The notes beneath the pieces are model-generated. The model was given only the letters and a program-made list of their open reading frames with translations. It searched no databases and was not told the origin of the DNA. From contig CAYVIB010000018.1 of NCBI GenBank assembly GCA_964451365.1, positions 1 to 64,000 of the forward strand: a DNA stretch of 64,000 bases. The letters are read 5' to 3'. Within the stretch, counting starts at the first letter, position 1. Each line of letters opens with the position of its first letter. Positions 44,682-53,497 of this stretch are shown piece after piece. The stretch comes from CAYVIB01 sp964451365. Lineage in GTDB: Bacteria > Pseudomonadota > Gammaproteobacteria > Pseudomonadales > Cellvibrionaceae. The translations under genes were made by a program, and so were the position numbers.

Positions 44682-46346
44682 ATGAAATTTTGGCGACTTC
44701 TTACGCTTAAGGTAATTTTTATACTTGCCCTTCCGGTGTTCAGCCAGCCTATGGTCATTGATGAAATGGAAATTCTCCGTTCGCCCATCCACTTCGGTTG
44801 TGTTAAAGCACATACTGAAACCGGAAATTGGCAGTCTATCTCTCTCCATCGCCTCCCCCAGGACCAACGGTTTTGCCTGCGCAAGGCGATTGAAATCAAT
44901 CCGGTGGAGTTGACGGATGTAACCGCCGTGATGATTTCTATCCTGGGGTCCAGCCGCCTTTACTGGGACGGAGAGTTGATAGCGGAAAATGGCGTGGTGG
45001 GAAGCCATCAACAGTCGGAGGTTCCGGGTGAAATTTATTATGTTGCTCCGATACCGGCGGAGTTGATAAGCCCGGGCAAACATCAGCTGATGATCGATGT
45101 GTCGAATTTCCATATCAGCGAACAAATGTCTTCCGTTTTTTACTATCTTGCCGTGGGGGATTACGCTTCGGCGGTGGCATATCCCCTGAAGCAATCGGCG
45201 CCGGCTGTGCTTTTTATCGGAGGACTGCTGGTAATCGGACTGCTGTTCCAAATCTTTTTCTGGCTCTACCAGCGGCGAATTCTTTATCAGGTGTTCAGCC
45301 TTCTGTGTTTCTCATCAATGCTGTTACTGCTGGCGGAAAAATGGCGCTCGCTGTTCGGCTACAGCTACGATTGGCACACGGTGCGGATGCACTGGATTAC
45401 CCTGTTCACCTACATCACTTGTTTTATTCTGCCTGCCTTCTATCTGGTATATTATCAAACCAGAAAGCTGGCAGTTTGGCTGCCGGCTATTGCCGTTTTC
45501 CTGGTTCCGCCGTTGTTTGTGCCAGGCTATGACGGCAAAAGTGCGATGCTGTTTCTTTTCTCCCTGCTTATTGCGCTTGCTCTCAATTTGCGGATGTTGA
45601 CGCAAAAGGCACCGGGAGCCGGTTTGAACAGTTTTATAATTGTTGCCGTATTAGCCCTTCGCATTTTCTTTCCCTATACCTTCCTTGAAGACAGGTTTGC
45701 GGTAACATCATTTGCCATTGTACTCGTAGTGCTTGCCTCGCTTATCCAGGAAATGAAAGCTAACCGAATTCAAGCGCTGGCGACTGCGCGCTATGAGGTG
45801 GAGCTGTTAAAGCGCAACCTGCAGCCGCACTTTTTGATGAACAGCTTAATGCTCGTGATCGAATGGATCGAGCAAAAACCTTATGCCGCGGCCGGCTTTG
45901 TTCAGGCGCTGGCGGAGGAACTGCGCATGCTCGTGAAATTCTCCGGCGAGAGGACCATTCCACTGGCGGAAGAAATTGCGCTGTGCCGACGGCACCTGGA
46001 AATTATGGGATACCGGTACAACACCCGCTACGAACTAATTACAAACGGTCAACTGGAAGGTATTGCGGTTCCGCCCGCTGTTCTGCATACCCAGATAGAA
46101 AATGCTTTTTCACATAATTACCTTCAGGATGGTTCCACGTTTGAGTTCACTATTACACGCCGGAAGGATAAAGTAGCATTGGTTTTCTGTTCACCGTTTA
46201 ACGAAAATTCCAAAAGAGAAGGCTTGGGTCTGGGGGAGCGTTACATTCGCACGCGACTGGCTGAAGTATTCGGTCGTGATTCCCGCTATGAAAGCAAAAT
46301 GGAAAACAATTGTTGGTTGAGCACTATTGAATTCAGGACTGGCTGA
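44682..46346 (+). CDS. LytS-type sensor histidine kinase with 7TM-DISM-like sensor
   Basis: A membrane kinase of about 554 residues. A signal peptide is followed by a periplasmic jelly-roll-like region (SRLYWDGELIAENGVVG, GKHQLMIDVSNFHISEQ), about seven TM helices (from AVLFIGGLLVIGLLFQIFFWL on), and a cytoplasmic His_kinase domain with LLKRNLQPHFLMNSLML (phosphoacceptor His) and an ATPase region with PPAVLHTQIENAFSHN. The layout matches 7TMR-DISM sensors. I use the ATG at 44682 with GAGG upstream rather than a GTG four codons earlier. Its stop overlaps the LytTR regulator start (TGATG). Confidence 0.9.
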   Translation: MKFWRLLTLKVIFILALPVFSQPMVIDEMEILRSPIHFGCVKAHTETGNWQSISLHRLPQDQRFCLRKAIEINPVELTDVTAVMISILGSSRLYWDGELIAENGVVGSHQQSEVPGEIYYVAPIPAELISPGKHQLMIDVSNFHISEQMSSVFYYLAVGDYASAVAYPLKQSAPAVLFIGGLLVIGLLFQIFFWLYQRRILYQVFSLLCFSSMLLLLAEKWRSLFGYSYDWHTVRMHWITLFTYITCFILPAFYLVYYQTRKLAVWLPAIAVFLVPPLFVPGYDGKSAMLFLFSLLIALALNLRMLTQKAPGAGLNSFIIVAVLALRIFFPYTFLEDRFAVTSFAIVLVVLASLIQEMKANRIQALATARYEVELLKRNLQPHFLMNSLMLVIEWIEQKPYAAAGFVQALAEELRMLVKFSGERTIPLAEEIALCRRHLEIMGYRYNTRYELITNGQLEGIAVPPAVLHTQIENAFSHNYLQDGSTFEFTITRRKDKVALVFCSPFNENSKREGLGLGERYIRTRLAEVFGRDSRYESKMENNCWLSTIEFRTG

Positions 46347-47047
46347 TGCACGTGGTGGTTGTTGAAGACGAGCCGGTTATCGCCGAGAGACTGCGACGCC
46401 AGGTAAATGAAATTTTGGGTCGGCGGCTCGACAAGCTAAAGCAATTCAATAATCTGGACGATGCGCGGGATTATCTCGCCGGGCAGGTAATCGACGTGCT
46501 GTTCCTGGATTTGAATCTGCGAGGTGAAAGCGGTTTTGATTTGCTTAAAACAATTACCGCCGCCAGCTTTCATACCATCATCGTTTCGGCCTGCACGGAT
46601 GAGGCCGTGACAGCATTCGAATTCGGTGTGCTGGATTTTGTTGCCAAACCTTTTACGCAAGCGAGACTGGAGCAGGCGATAAACCGATTGCTGGACGTCA
46701 ATCTACGGCAGGACTATGGCGTGCGCTATTTGAGCGTGAAGCAAGCCGGAATAATCAAGTTGGTTGAAGTCAGTCACATTGATTATATCGTTGCGGCGGG
46801 CCATTACAGTGAGCTGGTGACGGGAGAAAAAACGTATCTATATGACAAGGCTGTTGAAAAATTACTGGCAATTCTGCCGCCGAATTTTGAGCGTATTCAC
46901 CGTTCGTACATTGCGAATATGAATAAGGCCGGTCTTTTAATCGCCGAAGCGGGAAGTCGATATTACCTGGAACTTGGGGACGGAAGGCGGCTTCCAGTCG
47001 GCAGGAGTCGTTTCAAGCGAATTAAAAACCGGTTTGGTATTTCGTAG
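46346..47047 (+). CDS. LytTR-family response regulator
   Basis: A 233-residue regulator. The receiver domain has VVVEDEPVIAERL, phosphoacceptor Asp in VLFLDLNLRGESG, and FVAKPFTQARL. The C-terminal LytTR DNA-binding domain has SHIDYIVAAGHYSELVTGEK, in parts, FERIHRSYIANMNKAGLL and DGRRLPVGRSRFKRI. It is translationally coupled to the upstream LytS-type kinase, so the two form a complete two-component system. The target genes are unknown. The stop codon lies inside a palindrome shared with the convergent M48 gene. Confidence 0.95.
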   Translation: MHVVVVEDEPVIAERLRRQVNEILGRRLDKLKQFNNLDDARDYLAGQVIDVLFLDLNLRGESGFDLLKTITAASFHTIIVSACTDEAVTAFEFGVLDFVAKPFTQARLEQAINRLLDVNLRQDYGVRYLSVKQAGIIKLVEVSHIDYIVAAGHYSELVTGEKTYLYDKAVEKLLAILPPNFERIHRSYIANMNKAGLLIAEAGSRYYLELGDGRRLPVGRSRFKRIKNRFGIS

Positions 47048-47077
47048 GGGCGGGGTTTGCGCCCGGGCGCCCCTACG
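47043..47077. repeat. Palindrome spanning the stop codons of two convergent genes
   Basis: CGTAGGGGCG and CGCCCCTACG form perfect 10-bp arms around a GC-rich loop. The TAG in each arm is the stop codon of one gene: the LytTR regulator (47045-47047) and, on the other strand, the M48 protease (47073-47075). The palindrome can act as a bidirectional mRNA 3' hairpin. Confidence 0.8.
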
Positions 47078-48542
47078 GGATGTCGCCATTGACCTGCTTG
47101 AGCAAGGTGCCGGACGAAATGGTTGCATCCACATCCTGTATCTGGTTGATCAGCGCCAACTGGTCGAGGGAAATATTTGACGGTACTGTTTGCGCAAATT
47201 CCCTGAAGCTCATCGCTCGAGGCAGACTGACAATTTCAATGGTCGGGGCCTTGATGTTCAGTATCGAGGAATCCCGAACCGGGGAAAAGCTACGGATGAT
47301 GTTGTTGAACAGATCCCTGTACTGGGCGAGCGCCTGCGCGGTGGTGTAGGTGACCAGCTGCAATGTCTGGCCACCGTGGTCAAAATAGGCGACGTTCCCC
47401 GCCACGCTGCCCTCCTGGCTCTGCGCCTGAAACTGCGCAACAACAGCCTGCACACCATTGACGTTAATCTGTTCGCCGGTGGAGGCCTGGACTCCCTCCT
47501 GGGTGGAAAAGTTCTGTAACGCCCGGGCTGCGCCCTGTTCGCCGGCCAGGGTCAACTGGAAAGCCGCGTCCTGGGATTCACTTGCGCCAATTACCGCGCG
47601 GGCAAGATTCTGCCGCTGCCACCCCTGCGGAATATCAAGCTTGAACGCCAGTTCAGGATGATAAAACGTATTGTCACGAAAAAAACCGTTGCGTGGGTTT
47701 TCCCCATACGCGAGTCCCTCGATCTTTCCGAGGAATTCGGAGCGGCCAACGGTGGAGTCGAATTGGTCCTCGGGCATATTGCGAATTCGCTTTTCGATGG
47801 CCTCCACCCGTTCCTGCGGTGCCGGGTGGGTTGCCAGCCAGCTGGGAATCGCACTTTGTCCCGCCAGTTCCCCTGCGCGTTGCAACGACGAAAATACATC
47901 GGCCATTTCATTTACGTCATAACCCTCTGCGCGCGCGTAGCGAAAACCGAGTTCGTCCGCCTGGCGTTCCGCATCACGGCCGTATTTCAGCATCAACAGG
48001 TTCAGGCCGGTACCGGCGAGATCGCTATAGGGGCGAATTTCGGGAACCAGGATCGTTCCGAGTCCCAGGCCCAGTTGCGTCAATTGCGCCCGGCTAAGCT
48101 GGGCAACGGAATGGCGGGCGGTAATGTGACCGATCTCGTGCCCGAGTACGGAGGCCAGTTCGGCTTCGGAATCCATTAGCGTAAGTATGCCGCGCGTGAC
48201 AAAAATCGGTCCGCCGGGTAAGGCGAACGCATTCGGTGTTGGATCGTCCACCACGTCGAATGACCAGGGCAGATCCGGTCGTTCCGAATCCGCCGCCAGT
48301 TCCCGGCCGATTCGGTCGACATACGCCTGCAGTTCAGGGTCGTCCACCATTGCCATGGATTGCCGGACCTGCTCGGCATTTTGCCGGCCCAGTTCAATTT
48401 CCTGTGATTCGGAAATCAGTGCCAGTTGTGGTTCGCCGGTCACTGGGTTTCTTGAACAGCTACCCAACAGCAACAACATCAAACAACACGTCATCCATGT
48501 GAATGGATTAAGTCGTATTGCGAAAAAGCTTCGCTTATTCAT
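47073..48542 (-). CDS. M48-family metalloprotease lipoprotein
   Basis: A 489-residue putative lipoprotein with a signal peptide ending in a lipobox (LLLLGSC). The peptidase domain shows FALPGGPIFVTRGILTLM, the zinc motif ASVLGHEIGHITARHS, and ERQADELGFRYARAEGYD with the third zinc ligand Glu. The family includes BepA/YfgC-like periplasmic proteases that act in outer-membrane protein quality control. The C-terminal 200 residues form an extra domain without TPRs. The ATG at 48542 has an AGGA site and starts the signal peptide; an in-frame ATG at 48611 would add an unlikely extension. Confidence 0.92.
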   Translation of the reverse strand: MNKRSFFAIRLNPFTWMTCCLMLLLLGSCSRNPVTGEPQLALISESQEIELGRQNAEQVRQSMAMVDDPELQAYVDRIGRELAADSERPDLPWSFDVVDDPTPNAFALPGGPIFVTRGILTLMDSEAELASVLGHEIGHITARHSVAQLSRAQLTQLGLGLGTILVPEIRPYSDLAGTGLNLLMLKYGRDAERQADELGFRYARAEGYDVNEMADVFSSLQRAGELAGQSAIPSWLATHPAPQERVEAIEKRIRNMPEDQFDSTVGRSEFLGKIEGLAYGENPRNGFFRDNTFYHPELAFKLDIPQGWQRQNLARAVIGASESQDAAFQLTLAGEQGAARALQNFSTQEGVQASTGEQINVNGVQAVVAQFQAQSQEGSVAGNVAYFDHGGQTLQLVTYTTAQALAQYRDLFNNIIRSFSPVRDSSILNIKAPTIEIVSLPRAMSFREFAQTVPSNISLDQLALINQIQDVDATISSGTLLKQVNGDIP

Positions 48543-48635
48543 TCTTTTTCCTCCAGGCCGAGCACCCGGGCGGGTCTGTCCGGCAACGCTATTTTGTCCT
48601 TCCGATAACATCGGCTTCCATCAAGTTATCGCCAC

Positions 48636-48776
48636 TCATGCTCCCCTTTTGGGAACCTGCTGGTCATTCGCCGCCGACGCGGAGAGACCAAAACCGAAGG
48701 CAACTGAAACGGCAACCGTTGCTTGCAGCCATCCCCGCCGTTTTCCGTGCGCGTTCCTGGTTTTAAACAACATCAT
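48636..48776 (-). CDS. Possible 46-residue secreted peptide or truncated gene start
   Basis: The short frame begins MMLFKTRNAHGKRRG, continues with a hydrophobic core (VAVSVAFGFGLSASAA) that looks like a signal peptide, and stops about 10 residues after the predicted cleavage site. GGAAG precedes the ATG by 8 nt. It is on the same strand upstream of the M48 gene. It could be a real tiny secreted peptide, a truncated gene start, or chance. Confidence 0.3.
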   Translation of the reverse strand: MMLFKTRNAHGKRRGWLQATVAVSVAFGFGLSASAANDQQVPKRGA

Positions 48777-49170
48777 GGCAAATCTTCCTGATCTGGTTTG
48801 CGTAGGTTTTACCCAACTATTCAAGACCTATGCAAGCTGCACACCAATGGCATGAAATTCCATCTGTCGGGAGGGAAAGCGATCGGCGCGGATTCAGTAT
48901 TTGAAAAAGAGGTTTGCATTGAAAATATTCCACTGGCTTGCAAAATATCCAATGTATTTTGGTCGGACCTCATTTCGGTTATTGGTAGGTAGCCGAAAGA
49001 ATCAAAAGCACTGAACCAGCGGAGTGTTACGATGACTTTGATAAAACGGCGCGCAAATTTATGCGGGCCGCCATTTCCGGCACGGCCTTCTGGCTCGAAG
49101 CCTGGTTTTCCAGGCAGCTGTGTGTGCAGCGAGCGCAGCGGCTGGTCGCCTTCGCTGTTATGATTAGCCT
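48777..49170. other. Intergenic region
   Basis: About 390 bp with no recognisable gene. A plus-strand frame around 49020-49200 has some codon bias but no clear start, stop or domain. Promoters for the flanking divergent genes are expected here. Confidence 0.3.
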
Positions 49171-50144
49171 ATGTCGCCCACCACTTCACCTGAAAATGAG
49201 CCGGCCGAAACCCTGATTTCCGAAATAGAAATTGAGCGGGCGGTGGCGCGTGGGGCGCATAATTATTTTGAAGCGTGCCGGCGAGATATTCCCGGTTTTG
49301 TCGATCGTCATTTTCGTTATCCCGGTGTAATTGCAACCAACCGTGTGGCGCTTGGGTGGGATATAGCGCGCGCGCCCCTTAATCTCCTGTGGGCACCTGT
49401 TTATGCGACAGTCAGCATTATTAAATTCCTGGCAAGATCCGGGCGGGGACAAAAATACTCTGATTTTCTCGCTGGTATCCCTGCCGGATTCACCACGCGG
49501 GTGCAACGCCACATTGCAAGTTTGATAAAGCAGGAACTTCTCCAGTACGGGCAGGCGGGAAAATCACTGAACGATTATATCGTCCAGTCCCTGGAAGAGG
49601 TTTATCAATGCCGCACCAAAACCGGAATCGATCACCAGCGGTTTCAAACCCTGATCGCACCGATACTGGCGGATTCCCTTATCCAGTACCAGGTAACGCG
49701 TACAGCGGCCGCGGATATCGGCAACGCCCTTTCCTGCACGGTTCTCGGTGCCTTCGCGTTTAAAAAATTCACCCCGGGCGGAATAGGCGTGGCACTCGTG
49801 CTGGCGTCCATGCTTGCTGAAACCCTGGCCGCGCGGGACTTTATTTTGGCGAGGCGTTGGGCAGGTTGTATTACAGCTGGTTTCCGCCACAGCCGTCGTT
49901 TGCTTTGTCCGCGGGTTCAATTTTATCGGTTATGATGCTGCTTGCCGCCGTGGCTGCACTGTCGGGGATAATGACCGACCCGGTCCAGGCCCGCATGGGG
50001 CTACACCAACGACGCCTGCGAAAAATGCTGGATCACCTGGAGCGGGATTTTATCAACCGGACCCGCAATGGTTTTCGACCCAAAGACCAGTTCGTTGCCC
50101 GTATTCTGGATGCCTTTGATATGATCAGGTCGGGGTTGGTCTAA
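49171..50144 (+). pseudogene. DUF6635-like membrane protein gene broken by a frameshift
   Basis: The first frame (49171 to about 49848) encodes RYPGVIATNRVALGWDIARAPLNLLWAP, in parts, and a TM-rich region with GNALSCTVLGAFAFKKFTPG. The family C-terminus continues in the next frame from about 49850 to 50144: LGRLYYSWFPPQPSF, a TM helix and SGIMTDPVQARMGLHQRRLR. One missing base in a G run (TTTTGGCGAGG near 49849) would explain the shift. The whole resembles the DUF6635 family, about 324 residues, with unknown function. Either a recent mutation or a sequencing error is possible. Confidence 0.75.
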
Positions 50145-50157
50145 ACATTTCATTGTC

Positions 50158-51354
50158 ATGAATGGCAAGAAAAATTACACCGTACCGGAATCACTAATTG
50201 TAAACAAAGACATGGCAAAATCTTCCTTGTTACTCCAACAGCGCGCCACACGCCTGGGATTTTTTATAGCCGGCTTTGCTATTGCGGCCTGGGCCCCGTT
50301 GGTGCCCTACGCAAAAGCGCGCGCGAATTTAAGTGAAGATACACTCGGTCTTCTGCTTCTCTGCCTCGGGATTGGCTCCATTATCGCCATGCCGGTTGGC
50401 AGCGCCTGTGCCGTGCGCTTTGGCTGTCGCCGTGTGTTTTTTATTTCGACCCTTCTCCTGTGCCTGGCATTGCCGCCCCTGGCTGCCGTTTCAGGTTTCG
50501 CCGGACTTGCGCTGGCATTGTTTGTTTTCGGAGCGGGCCTGGGTTCGCTGGATTGTGTGATGAATATGCAGGCAATTGTTGTGGAGCGTTTGAATGACCG
50601 GCCATTGATGTCCGGCTTTCACGCGCAGTTCAGTCTTGGTGGTATTGCCGGAGCGTTGGGTGTGAGCGCGATTTTAAGCATCGGCGTTTCCCCCGTGGTT
50701 GCCTTATTTGGTGTTGTTGCCCTTATCGTGGCGGTAATGGCAGTGGCAATGCCGCATATGCTCGTCAAAGTACACGAGGGTACGGGTAAACTTTTCGCTT
50801 TCCCCCACGGAATCGTTGTCCTTTTCGGGGCGATATGTTTTGCCTCGTTTCTGGCCGAGGGTGCAATACTGGACTGGAGTGCAGTTTTCCTTACCGAGGT
50901 TCAAGAAATGCAAACTTCTATGGCGGGGCTGGGCTACGCGGCGTTTGCCGCGGCCATGACGACCGGTCGCTTGACCGGCGACGCCCTGGTTCATAAATTC
51001 CGCTACCGGGCAATGTTGGCAGCGGGTGCCGCCTGCGCCGCGACAGGGCTTACCGTGGCCTCGCTGTCATCCTGGTGGTTGATGGCCTTGTTTGGCTATG
51101 CCCTGGTGGGTTTCGGCTGCGCTAACATCGTTCCGATTATGTATTCTCTCGTAGGTCGACAGAACGTGATGTCGCAAAGTGCCGCTGTCGCTGCTATTAC
51201 CACCATGGGATACGCCGGCATGCTTGTTGGGCCGGCACTTATCGGTTTTGTTGCCGAGCTTGCCGGCCTGCCGGTTTCGTTTATGATCGTTGCGTTGATG
51301 CTGTTTGCAGTGTCGATAGTCGCAATTGTATTGAAACGTTTTTTCTATCATTAA
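50158..51354 (+). CDS. MFS transporter (YbjJ-like)
   Basis: A 398-residue transporter with 12 predicted TM helices. The start of the membrane part (GFFIAGFAIAAWAPLVPYAKAR) and DTLGLLLLCLGIGSIIAMPVG resemble the YbjJ group of the major facilitator superfamily. The substrate is unknown. ATGs at 50158 and 50212 are both possible; neither has a clear ribosome binding site. It follows the broken DUF6635-like gene by 13 bp. Confidence 0.88.
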   Translation: MNGKKNYTVPESLIVNKDMAKSSLLLQQRATRLGFFIAGFAIAAWAPLVPYAKARANLSEDTLGLLLLCLGIGSIIAMPVGSACAVRFGCRRVFFISTLLLCLALPPLAAVSGFAGLALALFVFGAGLGSLDCVMNMQAIVVERLNDRPLMSGFHAQFSLGGIAGALGVSAILSIGVSPVVALFGVVALIVAVMAVAMPHMLVKVHEGTGKLFAFPHGIVVLFGAICFASFLAEGAILDWSAVFLTEVQEMQTSMAGLGYAAFAAAMTTGRLTGDALVHKFRYRAMLAAGAACAATGLTVASLSSWWLMALFGYALVGFGCANIVPIMYSLVGRQNVMSQSAAVAAITTMGYAGMLVGPALIGFVAELAGLPVSFMIVALMLFAVSIVAIVLKRFFYH

Positions 51355-51375
51355 AAAGGGCGCCGAAGCGCCCTT
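51353..51375 (-). terminator. Rho-independent terminator of the outer-membrane barrel gene
   Basis: Read on the minus strand, the stem GGGCGC-TTCG-GCGCCC is followed by TTTTT. It lies just after the 51400-51933 gene and touches the stop of the convergent MFS gene. Confidence 0.88.
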
Positions 51376-51399
51376 CCAGTTGCAAACACGCACTAAAAA

Positions 51400-51933
51400 T
51401 TAAAATGTAATAGTGCCGCTTACCGATACCATCGAAAGATCATCCACCTCGTCCACATCAAACGTTTCATACTCGGCCCGTACGGAGAATGACGTCAGGT
51501 AAACCTTTGCGCCCACGCCCCAGCTGTTGGTGGATTCGGAATCGTCGAAGCTAAAATCCCCCAGGTCGGCATCCACTTCGACATCGGAATACCCCAGTTT
51601 GGCGAAAACGCCGATCAGCCCGAAGTTCAAACCCGCCACGCCGTAGACGTTGAAGGCGGTGGCATCGGTTTCGACCGCGCCGCCGGCGGTCTCAAAGGTG
51701 CCGAAATCCCGGTAATCCGCTTCCACCGCAAGATCAATTAGTGGCACCAAACCAAAATTGTAGCCGGCCAAAATTTTGTATCCAGTGGCCTCCTCATCAA
51801 AATCAACGTCCTGGATATCGATTTCAACCTTGGATTGGCCAATACCGCCACCGATATAGACACCGCTATCGGAACCGGCCCAGGAAGCAGTTGCGGTTAA
51901 TAACAAGGGAAGTGAGATAAATAACTTTTTCAT
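51400..51933 (-). CDS. Small outer-membrane beta-barrel protein
   Basis: A 177-residue protein with a signal peptide (KKLFISLPLLLTATASWA) and alternating strands typical of an eight-stranded OmpA-like/porin-like barrel (GVYIGGGIGQSKVEI, GYKILAGYNFG, AFNVYGVAGLNFGLIG, SVRAEYETFDV), ending in the Phe-terminal VSVSGTITF, the signal for the Bam complex. The loops are rich in Asp and Glu. Function is unknown. Confidence 0.88.
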   Translation of the reverse strand: MKKLFISLPLLLTATASWAGSDSGVYIGGGIGQSKVEIDIQDVDFDEEATGYKILAGYNFGLVPLIDLAVEADYRDFGTFETAGGAVETDATAFNVYGVAGLNFGLIGVFAKLGYSDVEVDADLGDFSFDDSESTNSWGVGAKVYLTSFSVRAEYETFDVDEVDDLSMVSVSGTITF

Positions 51934-52290
51934 ACGCTAATCCTTTTACTTAAAGTGAGAAGTTTAAATCGATCGGCGATAGCCTTTCTTGTCGTACATC
52001 TTCTTGCTCAATTCGACCCGTCCGTGTCGTAGTTATTGTTGGCCCGGTATTATGCGTTTTCGGAACCGCGCCTATCAAGCCCGGGGGTTTGCCGATGTGG
52101 GTTTTTGCCGGCTGGATCGCAATCCCCCTTTATCGGCTTTACCCTTATTTCTTGCCAATTGTTTTCACAATGTAGCGTGCCCGGGTCGGATTGTGAAAGA
52201 TTATGACATCGCATCGATTGCGCAGGTTTTGAACAATAGCTTTTGCTACTATTCTCATGAAGCACAAAAGAACGAACACGGAAATCGCCT
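51934..52290. promoter_or_regulatory. Divergent intergenic region between the barrel and RND genes
   Basis: A 357-bp gap between divergent genes that should hold promoters for both. No regulator gene lies here, in contrast to many RND operons, and no operator was identified. Confidence 0.35.
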
Positions 52291-53493
52291 ATGTTGAAGA
52301 AATTTTTCCTGCCCGGTGGAATACTGCTAGCCGGGACACTTGCCATTGTGGTGCTGGTCGTCGCCAAACCGAAACCGGAAGCCAGTCCGCCCGCGGACGA
52401 GCCCGCGCATGTCAAAGTGGCGGTGGCGCGGGCCAACCCGCAAACCGTTGCGCTGGCGGTTAACGCTCACGGAACCGTCTCGCCCAAACGCGAAATTGAT
52501 CTGGTGGCCCAGGTGTCCGGGCAGATTGTAAAAGTCGAGCCCGCGTTTGTGGACGGCGGTTTCTTCTCCCGTTCGGAGGTGTTGATTCAAATCGACGATC
52601 GGGATTACCAGGTTGCCCTGTTGAATGCCCAGGCCCGGCTGGCGGAGGCCGAGCGGTTACTGGCGGAGGAAGAAGGCCGAAGTCTGCAGGCCAAGCGCGA
52701 ATGGCGCGACCTGGGAAACCGGAACGCGAATGAACTGTTCCTGCGAAAGCCTCAACTGGCAGCGGCGCGGGCGCAGCTGGCTTCCGCCAGGGGAGACGTT
52801 GAAATGGCGGAGCTGAACCTTGAGCGAACCCTGATTCATGTACCGTTCGATGGTCGGGTGAAACAGGTTCACGCCGATCTCGGCCAGTTCGTTTCAGTCG
52901 GCACGCGACTGGCCACGGTGTATGACTCCACCGTGGTGGAAGTGCGTGTTCCCCTGACGGAAAAGCAGGCCGGGCTGATCGACCTTCCCCTGACCCGTTC
53001 ACAGGATGCGGGCCTTGCCGCGGAAGCGGAACCTTTCCCTGAAGTAACCATTAAAGGCAGTGTCGCCGGCAGGAATCACCAGTGGCGGGGACATCTCACC
53101 CGCACGGACGCGTTTGTGGATGCCGGCTCGCGTATGTATTACGCCGTTGTCGAAGTGGCCGAACCGTTTGCCGAGGTTCCCCTGTTGCCGGGCCTGTTTG
53201 TCGAGGCGATTATCGCCGGCAAGGAATTAAATAATGTGGCAGTGTTGCCGAGGTCGGCCCTGTATGAATTGGATCGGATACTGATTGTTGACAACGAAAA
53301 CAAAACCGTCAGCCGCACCGTGGAGGTGCTGCGCAAGTCGGATACGCATGTATGGGTACGGGCTGATTTTGCGGAAAACATGTTTATATCCACGGAAAAA
53401 CAATCGCTGACGCCGACAGGAACCATTGTCGATCCGATAGTTGCTTCGAACAGCAATACGGATTTGGCAGCAGCTGCTCCGGTGAAGGAGTAG
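52291..53493 (+). CDS. RND efflux periplasmic adaptor (MFP) subunit
   Basis: A 400-residue membrane-fusion protein with an N-terminal membrane anchor (FFLPGGILLAGTLAIVVLVV), a biotinyl-lipoyl-like half (VNAHGTVSPKREIDLVAQVSGQ, in parts), a helical hairpin (LLNAQARLAEAERLLAEEEG and RAQLASARGDVEMAELNLERT, in parts), the second lipoyl half (IHVPFDGRVKQVHADLGQFV) and beta-barrel/MP domains. It links the inner-membrane pump to an outer-membrane channel. It is 4 bp upstream of the permease gene. No TolC-type gene follows. Confidence 0.95.
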   Translation: MLKKFFLPGGILLAGTLAIVVLVVAKPKPEASPPADEPAHVKVAVARANPQTVALAVNAHGTVSPKREIDLVAQVSGQIVKVEPAFVDGGFFSRSEVLIQIDDRDYQVALLNAQARLAEAERLLAEEEGRSLQAKREWRDLGNRNANELFLRKPQLAAARAQLASARGDVEMAELNLERTLIHVPFDGRVKQVHADLGQFVSVGTRLATVYDSTVVEVRVPLTEKQAGLIDLPLTRSQDAGLAAEAEPFPEVTIKGSVAGRNHQWRGHLTRTDAFVDAGSRMYYAVVEVAEPFAEVPLLPGLFVEAIIAGKELNNVAVLPRSALYELDRILIVDNENKTVSRTVEVLRKSDTHVWVRADFAENMFISTEKQSLTPTGTIVDPIVASNSNTDLAAAAPVKE

Positions 53494-53497
53494 AAAA

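Noticed and set aside
48798..48992. Plus-strand frame of 64 codons
   Set aside because: No domain or start signal; it lies in a likely promoter region.
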